Shown piece after piece: positions 17,421-27,037 of a stretch of 64,000 nt of DNA. The stretch's first letter is position 1. Every line of letters starts with the position of its first letter. The notes under the pieces were generated by a model. That model searched no databases and was not told where the DNA came from. It saw nothing but the letters and a program-made list of their open reading frames with translations. The position numbers and the translations under genes are program-made. This DNA comes from Solirubrobacteraceae bacterium (GTDB lineage Bacteria > Actinomycetota > Thermoleophilia > Solirubrobacterales > Solirubrobacteraceae). Where the stretch lies: NCBI GenBank assembly GCA_030447785.1, contig JAUJOF010000001.1, forward strand, positions 198,880 through 262,879, given 5' to 3'.

Positions 17421-19115
17421 ATGGTGAGCGGGTCGACCAGTCGTCTGAGGCTGTACGGCGACGCGCTGCGCCGCATGACCGCGCGCCAGCTTCTCTACCG
17501 CCTCCGTCGGCTGCTGCCACCCCGGCTCCTGGCGCTAGGGACGCAACCAGGCGATCCGCGCGCCTGGCACCCGCTGGCTGGCGGGCTGGCCATCGACCGC
17601 GCGCCGCAGTCGGGGCCCACCCCGCCACCCGGTTCGACCGGGGAGTTTGTCGCGATGGGTCGCCGACGAGGCTTTCACGACGAGCCTGCCTTCTGGCGCA
17701 CCGGCGAAGATGGCCTGCTCTTCGCGTTCCATCTCCATGGCTTCTCGGACCTGGCCAACTATGCCGCTACCGAGGGCTGCGCCGAGCATGACGTCTTCTG
17801 GGCCCGAGTGATCGAGAGCTGGCTCGATCGGGAAGGTCAGCCGAGCGCACCGGGCTGGCACCCCTACCCGATGAGCTGGAGAGTCGCCACGTGGTGCTCG
17901 GCGCTCTCCCGCGGTGGGTGGCCCATCTCACTCCGACAGCGGATGCTTCGCAGCCTCGTCCAGCAGGCCGCGGTGCTCGCACGCAGCATCGAGCACGACA
18001 TAGGCGGTAACCATGTCCTGCGCAACGCCAGCGCTCTCATCTTTACGGGGGTATGCCTCGGCGACGAGCGACTGGAGCGCAAGGGCATGGCCCTGCTGCG
18101 GGACGAGCTGCCTCGCCAGGTCCTTGCCGACGGCGGGCACGAGGAGCGCAGCACCGCCTATCACAGGGCGGTGCTGGCGGATCTCGTCGATGTCGAGGTA
18201 CTGCTCGAGCGCGCCTTCCGGCCGATTCCCGACTGGCTCTTGAGCACCCGGAAAGTCATGACCACCTGGGAGCAGGCGATGCTAGGCCCCGATGGGCGCC
18301 TTGCGTTGCTCAACGATGCGTGGGAAGGCCCTTCCGAGCCCGCCAACCGGTCGCGAGATCCGACTACCATCCTGCGCTCGAGCGGCTACGTCGTGCTGCG
18401 CCACGGCGCCGACCAGGCCATCCTCGACGTCGGGCCTCTCGCGCCGCCCCACCTGCCGCCCCACGCCCATGCCGACGCTCTCTCCTTCGTGTTGTCGGCG
18501 GACGGGCATCCCCTGATCACCGATCCCGGGAGCTTTGCCTACAGCGGGTCTCAGCGCCGGCGCTTTCGGAGTACCGCCTCCCACAACACGCTCGAGGTGG
18601 ACGGACGGGATCAGTGCGAGCTGTGGGGTGACTTCCGCGCGGCGTTCATGCCCCGCGTCGAGCTCTGCGAGATCGAGACGCGCGGCGATGTGACCATCAT
18701 CGTCGGCCGCCACGACGGTTACCGTCGGCTTTCCGATCCCGTGGAGCACAAGCGGACGTTCTGCTGGCTCCCGGAAGATGGCCTCGTAGTCATCGACGAA
18801 CTGCGCGCCGAGCGACGACATCACGTGCGCAGCCGCCTGCACCTTGCTCCCGGCACAAGCGCTCAGGGCGACCGTATCGGGCCGATGAGCCTGCGGGCAC
18901 TCGGCCCTGGCCCGGCGTTTGAGGTCATAGTGGGGCACTACTCGCCCTACATCGGTCAGGCCACCGCCATCGAGGTCATCGAGCGCTTGTGCGAGGCCGA
19001 CCCTGGGGTGCCCTTCGGCTGGGCTCTCCTGCGACCCAGCGCGCAGGCCACGTTCGAAGGTCGGAGCGTGGCGGTCGAGCGCGCCGACGGTCGAGCCTTC
19101 ACGCTGGAGGTTTGA
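17421..19115 (+). CDS. Heparinase II/III family protein
   Basis: This 564-residue protein has the two-part layout of heparinase II/III (PL12-like) proteins: an alpha-helical toroid with WHPYPMSWRVATW and GGNHVLRNASALI, then a C-terminal beta domain with PHAHADALSF (about 348-357), DPGSFAYSG, FRSTASHNTLEVDG and RTFCWLPEDG. Lyases of this family cleave uronic-acid polysaccharides. Homologues encoded inside biosynthetic loci may trim or modify the nascent polymer, which is inference. No signal peptide is evident. It overlaps the convergent wecB-like gene by 17 bases. The 209 bases upstream show nothing certain. Confidence 0.82.
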   Translation: MVSGSTSRLRLYGDALRRMTARQLLYRLRRLLPPRLLALGTQPGDPRAWHPLAGGLAIDRAPQSGPTPPPGSTGEFVAMGRRRGFHDEPAFWRTGEDGLLFAFHLHGFSDLANYAATEGCAEHDVFWARVIESWLDREGQPSAPGWHPYPMSWRVATWCSALSRGGWPISLRQRMLRSLVQQAAVLARSIEHDIGGNHVLRNASALIFTGVCLGDERLERKGMALLRDELPRQVLADGGHEERSTAYHRAVLADLVDVEVLLERAFRPIPDWLLSTRKVMTTWEQAMLGPDGRLALLNDAWEGPSEPANRSRDPTTILRSSGYVVLRHGADQAILDVGPLAPPHLPPHAHADALSFVLSADGHPLITDPGSFAYSGSQRRRFRSTASHNTLEVDGRDQCELWGDFRAAFMPRVELCEIETRGDVTIIVGRHDGYRRLSDPVEHKRTFCWLPEDGLVVIDELRAERRHHVRSRLHLAPGTSAQGDRIGPMSLRALGPGPAFEVIVGHYSPYIGQATAIEVIERLCEADPGVPFGWALLRPSAQATFEGRSVAVERADGRAFTLEV

Positions 19116-20205
19116 CGGCCGCCAGGAAGCCGGCGATCGCCTCGCCCGCGCGTCGGCCGGCCTGTCCGTCCCACAGCGGGATCTGGCTCGTCGCTGGACC
19201 GGGCGGTCGATCCAGCTCCTCTACCGCCACCTCGAGCAGGCGGTCGGGGTTGATGCCGATCACAGTGTTGGTACCGAGCTCGACCGTGACGGGCCGCTCC
19301 GTGCTCGTGCGATACGTCAAGCAGCGGACTCCGAGCGCCGAGGTCTCCTCCTGCACGCCGCCGGAGTCGGTCACCACGAGCCGCGCGCCGGCCTCCAGGG
19401 CGATGAAGTCGGAGTACTCGAGCGCATCCAGGAGACGCAGCCGCTGCGAGTCGAGCCACCCCGCTGCTGCCAGACGCGCCCGCGTGCGCGGGTGAACGGG
19501 AAACAGGACGGGAGCACGATGCGCCAGCTGTGCCAGCGCCTCCATCGTGGCTAGCAGCCGCTGCGGTTGGTCAACCACGGCGGGGCGATGCAGCGTGACG
19601 AGCACGTAGGCGTCGTTCTCGACGCCGAACCGCCTGTGCACGCCGCCTGCCCGCTTAGGGTCGGCCAGCAGGAACAGCGTGTCGATCATCGTGTTGCCCA
19701 CCACCACCGCCCGTGCCGGATCGATCCCTTCGGAAGACAAGCTGTGCATCGCGTCAGCGCTGGGGCAGAGGAGCAGATCGGAAAGCCGGTCACAGAGCAC
19801 GCGGTTGACCTCCTCCGGCATCGTCCAGTCCCCCGACCGCAGCCCCGCCTCCAGATGGATGACGGGAACGTGTACCTTCGCCGCGGCCAACGCCGCCGCC
19901 AGGGTGGAGTTCACGTCGCCAGCCACGAGCACCGCCGCGTGCGGCCCATCGAGCAGCACGCGCTCCACGCCCACGAGCGCCGCCGCCGTCTGCTCGGCGT
20001 GCGTTCCAGGTCCGATGCCGAGGAAGACATCGGGCTGGGGGAGGTGAAGCTGCTCGAGAAAGCTTCCTGACAAGGCGTGGTCGTAGTGCTGGCCGGTGTG
20101 CAGCAGGCGTTGAGCGACGCCAAGCTCGGCGACCGCGTGCCAGACGGGCGCGACCTTGACGAAGTTGGGGCGCGCGCCGACGACGACGAGCAGCGGGGCG
20201 GTCAT
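19099..20205 (-). CDS. wecB: UDP-N-acetylglucosamine 2-epimerase, non-hydrolysing (WecB type)
   Basis: A 368-residue GT-B-fold epimerase interconverting UDP-GlcNAc and UDP-ManNAc. Motifs: GARPNFVKVAPV near the start, HTGQHYDHALSG, VAGDVNSTLAAALAA, HLEAGLRSGDWTMPEEVNR, FPVHPRTRA and DSGGVQEETSALGV. Together they are diagnostic for WecB/MnaA. ATG 20205 is chosen because MTAPLLVVVGARPN matches the family start; the open frame continues upstream into a transposase remnant. Its product would feed N-acetylmannosamine-derived sugars into the polysaccharide. A separate hydrolysing-type homologue lies at 46549. Confidence 0.92.
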   Translation of the reverse strand: MTAPLLVVVGARPNFVKVAPVWHAVAELGVAQRLLHTGQHYDHALSGSFLEQLHLPQPDVFLGIGPGTHAEQTAAALVGVERVLLDGPHAAVLVAGDVNSTLAAALAAAKVHVPVIHLEAGLRSGDWTMPEEVNRVLCDRLSDLLLCPSADAMHSLSSEGIDPARAVVVGNTMIDTLFLLADPKRAGGVHRRFGVENDAYVLVTLHRPAVVDQPQRLLATMEALAQLAHRAPVLFPVHPRTRARLAAAGWLDSQRLRLLDALEYSDFIALEAGARLVVTDSGGVQEETSALGVRCLTYRTSTERPVTVELGTNTVIGINPDRLLEVAVEELDRPPGPATSQIPLWDGQAGRRAGEAIAGFLAAVKPPA

Positions 20206-20269
20206 GGAGGGGTCAGTCTTGGGGCGTGCCGAGGCCTGGAGCAGGACCACCTCGTGACATGGACCTGCC

Positions 20270-20515
20270 GCGATCTACTGTAGGAGGCGGCCGCTCGCTT
20301 GCCGGCTGCGCCCAGCAGGTCGGCCTCGTTGCGGGGGCCGATCCGCGAGGCCGCGGGGACGATCAGGCCGTGGGCGCCGCGGCGGGTGTTCGCGGTGATT
20401 TCACAAATCTGAGAGACCGAGCCAAACTCGGTGGGCTGGCGAGCTTGCCCTTGCGGATGGGCCGCGCGTGGGGATCGCTCGTCGAGACCAGGCGATCGGT
20501 GATCTTCTGGCCCGC
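20270..20515 (-). pseudogene. Transposase remnant
   Basis: Reading the minus strand, KITDRLVSTSDPHARPIRKG is followed, after a one-base shift near 20445, by TEFGSVSQICEITANTRRGA and HGLIVPAASRIGPRNEADLL. This is the internal region of a transposase of the RPIRKGKLGKPTEFG type (IS1182/ISNCY-like as I recall it). Only about 80 codons survive, with no ends or inverted repeats recognised. It fills most of the gap between the WecB-like and asparagine synthase-like genes. Confidence 0.6.
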
Positions 20516-20594
20516 TAGGCGCTGTGAGACCTAAGCTAAGCGACGACCTCGTGGGCACGATCGGCCAGCTTCCGGGCTTCGAGGCGAGTGACGG

Positions 20595-22529
20595 TCAGGC
20601 CGCCACTGGATCGTGTCCCGCGATCCAGTGGTCGACCCATTCGGCAAGGTTGAGAATGTTCCACAGCTGAAATGAGCGCTCGGCCCGCCCGCTGCGGTGC
20701 AGATTGAGCACCGAGCTCACGGCGTCGCGGTCGACAAGTCCAAGCTCGTCGAGCGCCGAGTTGCCGAGGCGCCTCTCGAGCCGCGAGCCGAGCTCGCCGC
20801 GGAACCAGTCGGACACCGGCGTACCGAAGCCCTGCTTGGGCCGCCATACGAGGTCGTCGGCCAGCAGGTCGCCGACGGCTCGCTTAAGGGCGTGCTTGCC
20901 GATGCCGTCGCGAATCTTCTCGTCGGCCGGCATGGCCATCGCGAGCTCAACGAGTTCGTGATCGAGGAACGGGACGCGGGCCTCGACCGAGTTAGCCATC
21001 GTCAGCTTGTCGACGCGCATGAGCAGCAGCTCAGGCAGCCGCAGGCGAAGATCCTGGTAGATCAGGCGGTCGAGGTCGTCGCGGGCCCCGAGCCGATCGG
21101 CGTCGGCAGCGATCCCGGCAACTACCTCGCGGGGCGGATGGTCGCACATGGCCCGCGCGAGCTCGGGTGTGGCGATGCGCTCGAGTCCGCGCTCGTAGAA
21201 GGCGACCGCGCCCCCCCACCACAGCCGTCCGTCGGGATCAGCGGCACGGTTGAGTGCCTCAACGTGGACCTCGCGATCAGGCCGCAGGTGCAGCGCCGCC
21301 GAGCCGCCCAGGGCGAGTGCTCGGCGCAGCGGCCGGGGGAGCGACCGCAGCCGCTGCCACTGGTTCCTCTCGATGCCGTGTGCTTGTACATAGGTCGGAT
21401 AGCCCGAGAAGATCTCATCCGCGCCTTCGCCGACGTGGACCACCGTGACGCCAGACTGCTTGGCGAGTTCGGCGACGAAGTACAGCGGCACACACACGGG
21501 GTCGGCGATTGGCTCGTCTTGGTGGTGGACGAGGCGCGGGAGAAATGACCACAGGTCCTCGTGGCCGATCATGACCTCGTGGTGGTTCGTGCCGAACTGC
21601 TCGGCGACGCGGCGTGCCCACTGGAACTCGTTGAACGCCTCGGCACCATGGAACCCGATCGAGAAGGAGTTGATCGGGTGGTCGACGAGCCGGCTCATGA
21701 GCGCAACGTTGGTCGAGGAGTCGACCCCACCCGAGAGGAAGACCCCCACCGGGACATCGCTCATCATTCGGCGATCGATTGACCGCTCGAGCCGGAACCG
21801 CAGCTCCGAGGCCCAGTCCTCGACTGGCCCGTCAAACTGCCCGCGGTTTGCGAGCGGATCCCAGAAGCCTTGCTCCTCGCGGCGCCCGTCCTCGTGGACG
21901 CGCATCGATGTGCCCGGCGCAAGCTTGCTTACGCCGGCGAACAGGGTCCGCGGCGGTGGGACCGCGACGAACGTCAGGTAGTGCGACAGCGCGACGGGGT
22001 CGACTTCGCGGCGCGGCAAGATAGGTAGAAGCGCCTTGATCTCCGACGCGAAGGCGAAGCGTCGCCCGTCGTCGATCCAGTAGAGCGGCTTGATGCCGAG
22101 CCGGTCCCGGGCGGCGAAGGCCTGACGCCGCCGGCCGTCCCAGACGACGAATGCGAACATTCCGACGAGCCGGTCGACCATCGCAGGCCCGAGTTCCTCC
22201 CAGAGGTGCACGAGAACCTCTGTGTCGCAGTACGATCGGAAGACGTGGCCGCGGGCCTCGAGCTCGCGCCGCAGTGCCACGTGGTTGTAGATCTCGCCGT
22301 TGAAGGTAACCTGGACCGTGCCGTCCTCGTTACCCATCGGCGCGCGTCCCGCTGGCGACAGATCAATAATCGCAAGCCGCCGGTGGCCGAGCCCTACGCA
22401 CCCGTCGGCCGACGTCCAGATTCCGTCGTCGTCGGGGCCGCGGTGGCGCATGGTGTCCCGCATGGCCGCTACCTGCTCCGGGTCCACGCGGGTGCCGTCC
22501 CGGCTAATGATCCCGATGATGCCGCACAT
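20595..22529 (-). CDS. asnB: Asparagine synthase (glutamine-hydrolysing)-like amidotransferase
   Basis: This 644-residue protein starts MCGIIGIISRDG. Cys2 is the glutaminase nucleophile, exposed after Met removal, and RHRGPDDDG and FNGEIYNH complete the glutaminase domain. The synthetase domain has the ATP-binding PP-loop SGGVDSS (266-272) and GEGADEIFSGYP. In exopolysaccharide loci such enzymes usually amidate a sugar uronate or peptide-like substituent rather than supply free asparagine, which is inference from context. A TAGGCT element stands nine bases before the ATG. It is 12 bases downstream of the GT4 gene. Confidence 0.92.
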   Translation of the reverse strand: MCGIIGIISRDGTRVDPEQVAAMRDTMRHRGPDDDGIWTSADGCVGLGHRRLAIIDLSPAGRAPMGNEDGTVQVTFNGEIYNHVALRRELEARGHVFRSYCDTEVLVHLWEELGPAMVDRLVGMFAFVVWDGRRRQAFAARDRLGIKPLYWIDDGRRFAFASEIKALLPILPRREVDPVALSHYLTFVAVPPPRTLFAGVSKLAPGTSMRVHEDGRREEQGFWDPLANRGQFDGPVEDWASELRFRLERSIDRRMMSDVPVGVFLSGGVDSSTNVALMSRLVDHPINSFSIGFHGAEAFNEFQWARRVAEQFGTNHHEVMIGHEDLWSFLPRLVHHQDEPIADPVCVPLYFVAELAKQSGVTVVHVGEGADEIFSGYPTYVQAHGIERNQWQRLRSLPRPLRRALALGGSAALHLRPDREVHVEALNRAADPDGRLWWGGAVAFYERGLERIATPELARAMCDHPPREVVAGIAADADRLGARDDLDRLIYQDLRLRLPELLLMRVDKLTMANSVEARVPFLDHELVELAMAMPADEKIRDGIGKHALKRAVGDLLADDLVWRPKQGFGTPVSDWFRGELGSRLERRLGNSALDELGLVDRDAVSSVLNLHRSGRAERSFQLWNILNLAEWVDHWIAGHDPVAA

Positions 22530-22538
22530 GAGGACGGC

Positions 22539-22544
22539 AGCCTA
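22539..22544 (-). promoter_or_regulatory. -10-like hexamer TAGGCT before the asnB-like gene
   Basis: On the minus strand TAGGCT is followed by GCCGTCCTC and the ATG at 22529. The hexamer includes the stop codon of the upstream glycosyltransferase gene. The same arrangement occurs before 8135. Confidence 0.42.
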
Positions 22545-23738
22545 CGGGCGCGCGGCTTGGGCCAGCGCCGCCTCAAGCCGCTCGACCTGACGGGAGCGGA
22601 CGAGGCCGGCCGCTGCCGCGCGTCCGGCGCCAGCGAGCCGGCGCGCCAGCTCTGGATTCCCGTGCAGGTGACGCACCGCCGCGGCGAGGGCCGGTCCGTC
22701 CTCCGGTTCGATGACGAGGCCGCCGCCGGAGTCGTGCGCGAGCGCGGCGCCCTCCCCGCGCAGCGCGACGATCGCAGGTCGGCCAACGGCCATCGCGTCG
22801 TAGAGCTTGGAGGGGATGAAGTCCCCAAGCAGGGGATGGTCGCGAAGCGGGATGAGCAGCGCATGGCAGGACTGCAGGAACCGGCCCACCTCCGCGACCG
22901 GGACACCGGGACGGAACTCGAGGTTTCTCAGCCCGCGCCGGTCCGCCTCGGCCACGAGTTCGGCCTTCGAGGCGCCGTCGCCGAGCAGCACGAACCGTAC
23001 GGACTCGTAGCGCAACGCCTCTGCCGCGTCGAGCACAATCCCGAGGCCCTGAGCGATCCCGAGATTGCCTGCGTAGCCGACGACGAAGGGACCCGCCGCC
23101 GGCGGCGGCACATCCGGCAGGGCGACGAGCTCATCGAGCGCGCCGTTGGGCAGGTGGACGCTCACTGGACGCCCGGCCACCCGGTCGATGTGCGTGCAAA
23201 ACGGCCGCGTCGTGGCCGTGACGACGCAGGACTGTCGGTACAGGGCGCGCTCCGCGCGCTCGAATAGCGTCACTAGACGCGGGTTCGACAGCTCGCCCAA
23301 GGCCTCGGCCGCCGCGGGCCAAAGGTCGCGTACGTCGGTCACGAGCGGGATTGACCGCACGCGCGCCGCCGCCGCGACGCCGAGGACCCCCGGCAATGGC
23401 GGCGATGACGCCAAAAGCACGTCGGGCCGCCGTGCTGCCAGAACCGCCACCGCCGCCCCCGCGGCGAACGTGCCGTAGAACGCGAGGCGCCGGACGGTGG
23501 TCTTCTTCGGCGACGCGGCGACCCACAGGCGGCGGACGGTGCGGCCGGGGGCGTGCTCCACCGCCATGGGGCGGCGGCCGAAGCCTGGCTGAAACACCCC
23601 GGCCGGGTGGCAGGGCTGCTCGCAGACCACCTCGACATCGTGCCCGCGGGCCGCCAGACCGTCCGCAAATGTCCCCAAGCGATTTTGCGTAGCGCCGGGC
23701 TCGGGCGGGAAGTACTGCGAGACTACGGTGACCCGCAC
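22542..23738 (-). CDS. Glycosyltransferase family 4, WbuB-like
   Basis: This 398-residue GT-B enzyme opens MRVTVVSQYFPPEPGATQNR, the hallmark start of WbuB-type transferases, which add L-FucNAc or related amino sugars to lipid-linked glycans in O-antigen loci. The C-terminal half has VVGYAGNLGIAQGLGIVLDA, LGDGASKAEL and FIPSKLYDAMAVGRPAIVAL, which is the donor-binding region. The GTG start lies six bases after the stop of the bi-domain oxidoreductase, within a minus-strand operon of four genes. The actual donor sugar is not determined. Confidence 0.87.
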   Translation of the reverse strand: MRVTVVSQYFPPEPGATQNRLGTFADGLAARGHDVEVVCEQPCHPAGVFQPGFGRRPMAVEHAPGRTVRRLWVAASPKKTTVRRLAFYGTFAAGAAVAVLAARRPDVLLASSPPLPGVLGVAAAARVRSIPLVTDVRDLWPAAAEALGELSNPRLVTLFERAERALYRQSCVVTATTRPFCTHIDRVAGRPVSVHLPNGALDELVALPDVPPPAAGPFVVGYAGNLGIAQGLGIVLDAAEALRYESVRFVLLGDGASKAELVAEADRRGLRNLEFRPGVPVAEVGRFLQSCHALLIPLRDHPLLGDFIPSKLYDAMAVGRPAIVALRGEGAALAHDSGGGLVIEPEDGPALAAAVRHLHGNPELARRLAGAGRAAAAGLVRSRQVERLEAALAQAARP

Positions 23739-23744
23739 GGCAGC

Positions 23745-25883
23745 TCAGGCCGACGCGGGCATCGGGGCCCCGGGCGCCACGGCGTCGCGGATTGCGAACG
23801 TTGCGCGCATCACCGCGGCCATGTCCTCAACCGGCCACACCTGCCGCCCGGTGACGAGCGACTCGACGAATGCGGCGATTTCGGCATGGTGGCCCTTGTC
23901 GCGCTTATCCGGCTCGGTGTCTATACGGCCGCCGCGGTGCAGGCGCAGCTCCATGAAGTCCTCGAGCACCGCGACGCCGGCCTCGCCCAGGACCTCGACG
24001 CGCTCCTTGGGCAACGACGGGTCGCCGAGCGCCGAATAGACGATCTGGGCGATCGAGCCGTCCGGGAACATGAGAGTCGCGGCCACGCAGTCCTCGCGCG
24101 GCTCCGACACGCCGCTCAGCGCGGCGGCGCTGACAAGGGAGGGTTGGGCCCCCGTGAGGAAGGCGGCCACGTCAACGAAGTGGCAGCCCTCGCCCACGAT
24201 CCGCCCCCCGCCGATCACGGGATCGCGAGTCCAGTGCGACCGCGGCAGCCGCCCAGCGTTGATCCGATAGCTGATCATAAGGGGGCCCCGGTCGCCGAGT
24301 GCTTCTCGCATCCGTACGACCTGGGGCGCAAAGCGCCGGTTGAAACCGACCATGAGCGTGCCGGGGGCGTCCGCGGCGGCCGCCTCGACCTCCTGGAGCT
24401 CCTTGTCGCTCAATGCGAGCGGCTTCTCGACGAAGACGTGCTTGCCCGACTGCAGCGCCTTGATCACGTAGGCGGCGTGCGTGTCGTGGCGGGTCGCGAT
24501 GACGACCGCGTCGAGATCCGGCCGGGCGAGGAGCTCGTCGGCGTCGGTCGTCGCCAGCTCGGCGCCGAAGCGCGTCGCGCTGGCACGCGCCGAGACGCCG
24601 GTGGCCGTCGCCACCGCGACGATCTCGGCCGAGCGGGCCAGCGGCGGCATGAGCACCGAGCGGGCGAACGCGCCGGCGCCGATCACGCCCACGCGCGGGC
24701 GGGACCGCTGGACCTTCGCGCGGACCCGCGAGCGCCTGCCTAGCGTCACCGACCGCGGGCCGGCGTCCGTGCGGCCCGGGTACTCGAGGACGATGCCGAG
24801 CGACGGCTCCTGGGACTCGAGCACGCCGTAGGCGGCAGCGCCGTCGTCGAGTGCGAACCGGTGCGTCGTCAGCCGCGAGGGGCGCAGTTGCCCGGTCGCC
24901 ATGAGTCGCAGCACCTCCTCGAGGTTGCGGCCCTCGGTCCACCGAACGTACCCGGCGGGGTAGTCAATTCCCTCGGCCTCGTACGTTGGGTCGTAGCGGC
25001 CGGGCCCGTAGGAGCGCGAGACGACGAGCTCGATCTCCTTGGCGAACATAGGGGCCCGCGGCGTCTCGATCGACACGTCGCCGACGATGCAGCACGTCGA
25101 TTTCTCCCGTGCGACGGCCAGGGCGGTGGCTAGCGGCGCGGCGGTCTTGGCTGCCGCGGTGATGAGCGTTCCGTCGGCCCCACGGCCCTGTGTCCGGCGG
25201 GCGCACTCAGCTTCCAGCTCCGCGGGGTCGGTCGTGGCCCAGAATCCGGAGTCGCGGGCAAGCCGCACGCGTCGCCCGTCGGGGTCGATTCCCAGCGCCA
25301 CGCAGCCGGCGGCCCGCAGGAGCTCGACCGTGAGCTGACCCACGAGCCCTAGGCCGACGACGGCCGTGACGTCACCTAGGCCCACGCCGGTCAGCCGGAC
25401 GCCGTGCAGGGCGATCGAGGCGATCGTGCCGTACGCGGCGTCCTCGGTGGAGACGCCCTCGGGCACCCGCGCGCAGAGCAGTCGCGGCACGGCTATCACC
25501 TCGGCGTGTGAGGCGTGCCCGGCGCCGGCGCAGGCGACGAGCTCGCCGGGACCGGCGGGCGCGTCCTCGGAGGCCTCGAGGACGACGCCAGCTAGCGAGT
25601 AGCCGAGGGCGTTGGGCTCGCCAAGGCGGCCACGGACCTTTGCGTACGTGGTCGAGAGCCCTTCGTCGCGGGCGGACTCGACGACCTTTTTGACGAGGTC
25701 GGGCCGCTGGCGCGCCTTGCCGACGAGCGACGCGCGACCGATCTCGAGTACGGCCCGCTCAGTCCCGGCGCTGATGACGCTCGCCCGCGTGGCGACGAGC
25801 ATCTGATGGCGGCCACGGCCGGGTGCGGGCACTTCGTTGACCGTGACCTCGCCGGTGGAGACGTTCTGCAGGAGCTGCTTCAT
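23745..25883 (-). CDS. Bi-domain oxidoreductase: zinc-type dehydrogenase fused to Gfo/Idh/MocA
   Basis: This 712-residue protein starts at ATG 25883 (MKQLLQNVSTGEVTVNEVPA). Residues 1-390 are a medium-chain dehydrogenase-like domain (GYSLAGVV, TAVVGLGLVGQLTVELLRAA). After a basic linker, residues about 395-712 are a Gfo/Idh/MocA domain with RPRVGVIGAGAFARSVLMPP and VEKPLALS. Such fusions recur in exopolysaccharide clusters beside heparinase II/III and GT4 genes and probably oxidise or epimerise a nucleotide sugar, as inferred from context. It overlaps the upstream GT by 4 bases (ATGA). Confidence 0.87.
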   Translation of the reverse strand: MKQLLQNVSTGEVTVNEVPAPGRGRHQMLVATRASVISAGTERAVLEIGRASLVGKARQRPDLVKKVVESARDEGLSTTYAKVRGRLGEPNALGYSLAGVVLEASEDAPAGPGELVACAGAGHASHAEVIAVPRLLCARVPEGVSTEDAAYGTIASIALHGVRLTGVGLGDVTAVVGLGLVGQLTVELLRAAGCVALGIDPDGRRVRLARDSGFWATTDPAELEAECARRTQGRGADGTLITAAAKTAAPLATALAVAREKSTCCIVGDVSIETPRAPMFAKEIELVVSRSYGPGRYDPTYEAEGIDYPAGYVRWTEGRNLEEVLRLMATGQLRPSRLTTHRFALDDGAAAYGVLESQEPSLGIVLEYPGRTDAGPRSVTLGRRSRVRAKVQRSRPRVGVIGAGAFARSVLMPPLARSAEIVAVATATGVSARASATRFGAELATTDADELLARPDLDAVVIATRHDTHAAYVIKALQSGKHVFVEKPLALSDKELQEVEAAAADAPGTLMVGFNRRFAPQVVRMREALGDRGPLMISYRINAGRLPRSHWTRDPVIGGGRIVGEGCHFVDVAAFLTGAQPSLVSAAALSGVSEPREDCVAATLMFPDGSIAQIVYSALGDPSLPKERVEVLGEAGVAVLEDFMELRLHRGGRIDTEPDKRDKGHHAEIAAFVESLVTGRQVWPVEDMAAVMRATFAIRDAVAPGAPMPASA

Positions 25884-27037
25884 GGGTGTGAGGGGAGGAG
25901 GCCGTTCAAAAGGGGTTCGAGGCGATCGGCAACGGCATCCCATGATTCGTCCGCGACCCGGGCGCGCCGGGCGGCGCGCCGGTCCGCGACGTCCTGCGCG
26001 CGGTCGAGCTGGCCATCGACAGCGTCCGCGAACGCATGTGGACCGTCGGCGATCGTCACGACGTCACCGTAGCCGAGGACCTCCGGCATCGGCGTCGACA
26101 CCACCGGGCGCCCGGCGGCGAGATACTCCCGCAGCTTGATCGGATTGACCCCAACGGTGAGCTCCGTGATCGCGAACGGCACCAGGCAGCAGGCGAAGGC
26201 CTGCAGGTAGGCGGGGATGTCGTCGTACGGCTGCTGGCCGAGGAGACGGATCCGGGGATGCGCTTCGAGCGCCGACACGTCTGTGTTCGCCCGGCCGACG
26301 AGCACGAGCGTCCCTGTCCGGAGCCGATCGGCGACCGCGAGCAGGTGGTCGAACGCCAGGTAGTCGTCGAGGAGGCCGACGTACCCGACGAGCGGGCGCT
26401 CGGTCCCGCCGAGCGACGCCGGCGAGGGAACGTCGTCGCGGGCGAACCGCGCGAGGTCGACCCCGTGTGGCACGATCGCCGGGTCGGCGCCGAGCGCGCG
26501 CAGGTCGTCCGCCAGCTCGACGGCCGAGGCGACGGCCACCTCGCACCCCTTCGCGAGGTCGGCGAGTAGCCGTCGCAGAAGCCCGGCGTCGACGTGGCTG
26601 AAGGCTTCGTAGCGGTCCTGGTAGTAGAGGATCGACCCGTGATCGCCGAGTCGGCCGCGCAACGGCGCGGCCGTCGGGACGCTAAACCAGGACACCGTTG
26701 GACCGGTCAGGCCCTTGCGACGCATGACGGCGCGCAGGTGCACGCGCAAAGCGGCGAGCTGTGCGGCGCGTCCGAGGTACCCGGACGGCGGCACCGGGAG
26801 CGACCGGACGACGTGGAGGCGGTCGGCGACCGTCCGAGTGCCGGCCGGCGCACGGAGCTTCGCGAGGATCCGGCCGAGCTCGGCGCGGTCGCCGCGCGCG
26901 ACGCCGCGTATTGCGACCCCTTCGACGAACAGCACTTCCCATCCCCGGGCGGCGAACCGCCGCATGAGGTGGTGACGCGAGTGCGGGTGACCGTCCCACA
27001 CGTCGCCTGCGAAGCAGATGAGGATCCGGGACGGCAC
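25880..27037 (-). CDS. Glycosyltransferase (GT-B, TuaH/GT4-like)
   Basis: A 385-residue GT-B protein. SRILICFAGDVWDGHPHSRH opens the N-terminal domain. VPHGVDLARF, PLVGYVGLLDDYLAFDHL and the donor-side string NPIKLREYLAAGRPVVSTPM mark the C-terminal domain. The EX7E motif is replaced by the IKLREYLA variant seen in TuaH-like transferases. It is the first gene of the four-gene minus-strand operon (GT, bi-domain oxidoreductase, WbuB-like GT, asnB-like). The GTG start at 27037 gives a standard N-terminus. No promoter was recognised. Confidence 0.83.
   Translation of the reverse strand: MPSRILICFAGDVWDGHPHSRHHLMRRFAARGWEVLFVEGVAIRGVARGDRAELGRILAKLRAPAGTRTVADRLHVVRSLPVPPSGYLGRAAQLAALRVHLRAVMRRKGLTGPTVSWFSVPTAAPLRGRLGDHGSILYYQDRYEAFSHVDAGLLRRLLADLAKGCEVAVASAVELADDLRALGADPAIVPHGVDLARFARDDVPSPASLGGTERPLVGYVGLLDDYLAFDHLLAVADRLRTGTLVLVGRANTDVSALEAHPRIRLLGQQPYDDIPAYLQAFACCLVPFAITELTVGVNPIKLREYLAAGRPVVSTPMPEVLGYGDVVTIADGPHAFADAVDGQLDRAQDVADRRAARRARVADESWDAVADRLEPLLNGLLPSHP

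Noticed and set aside
20202-20558. 118-codon minus-strand frame as an intact gene
   Set aside because: Only its middle matches a transposase, the upstream part of that match is in another frame, and there is no proper start.
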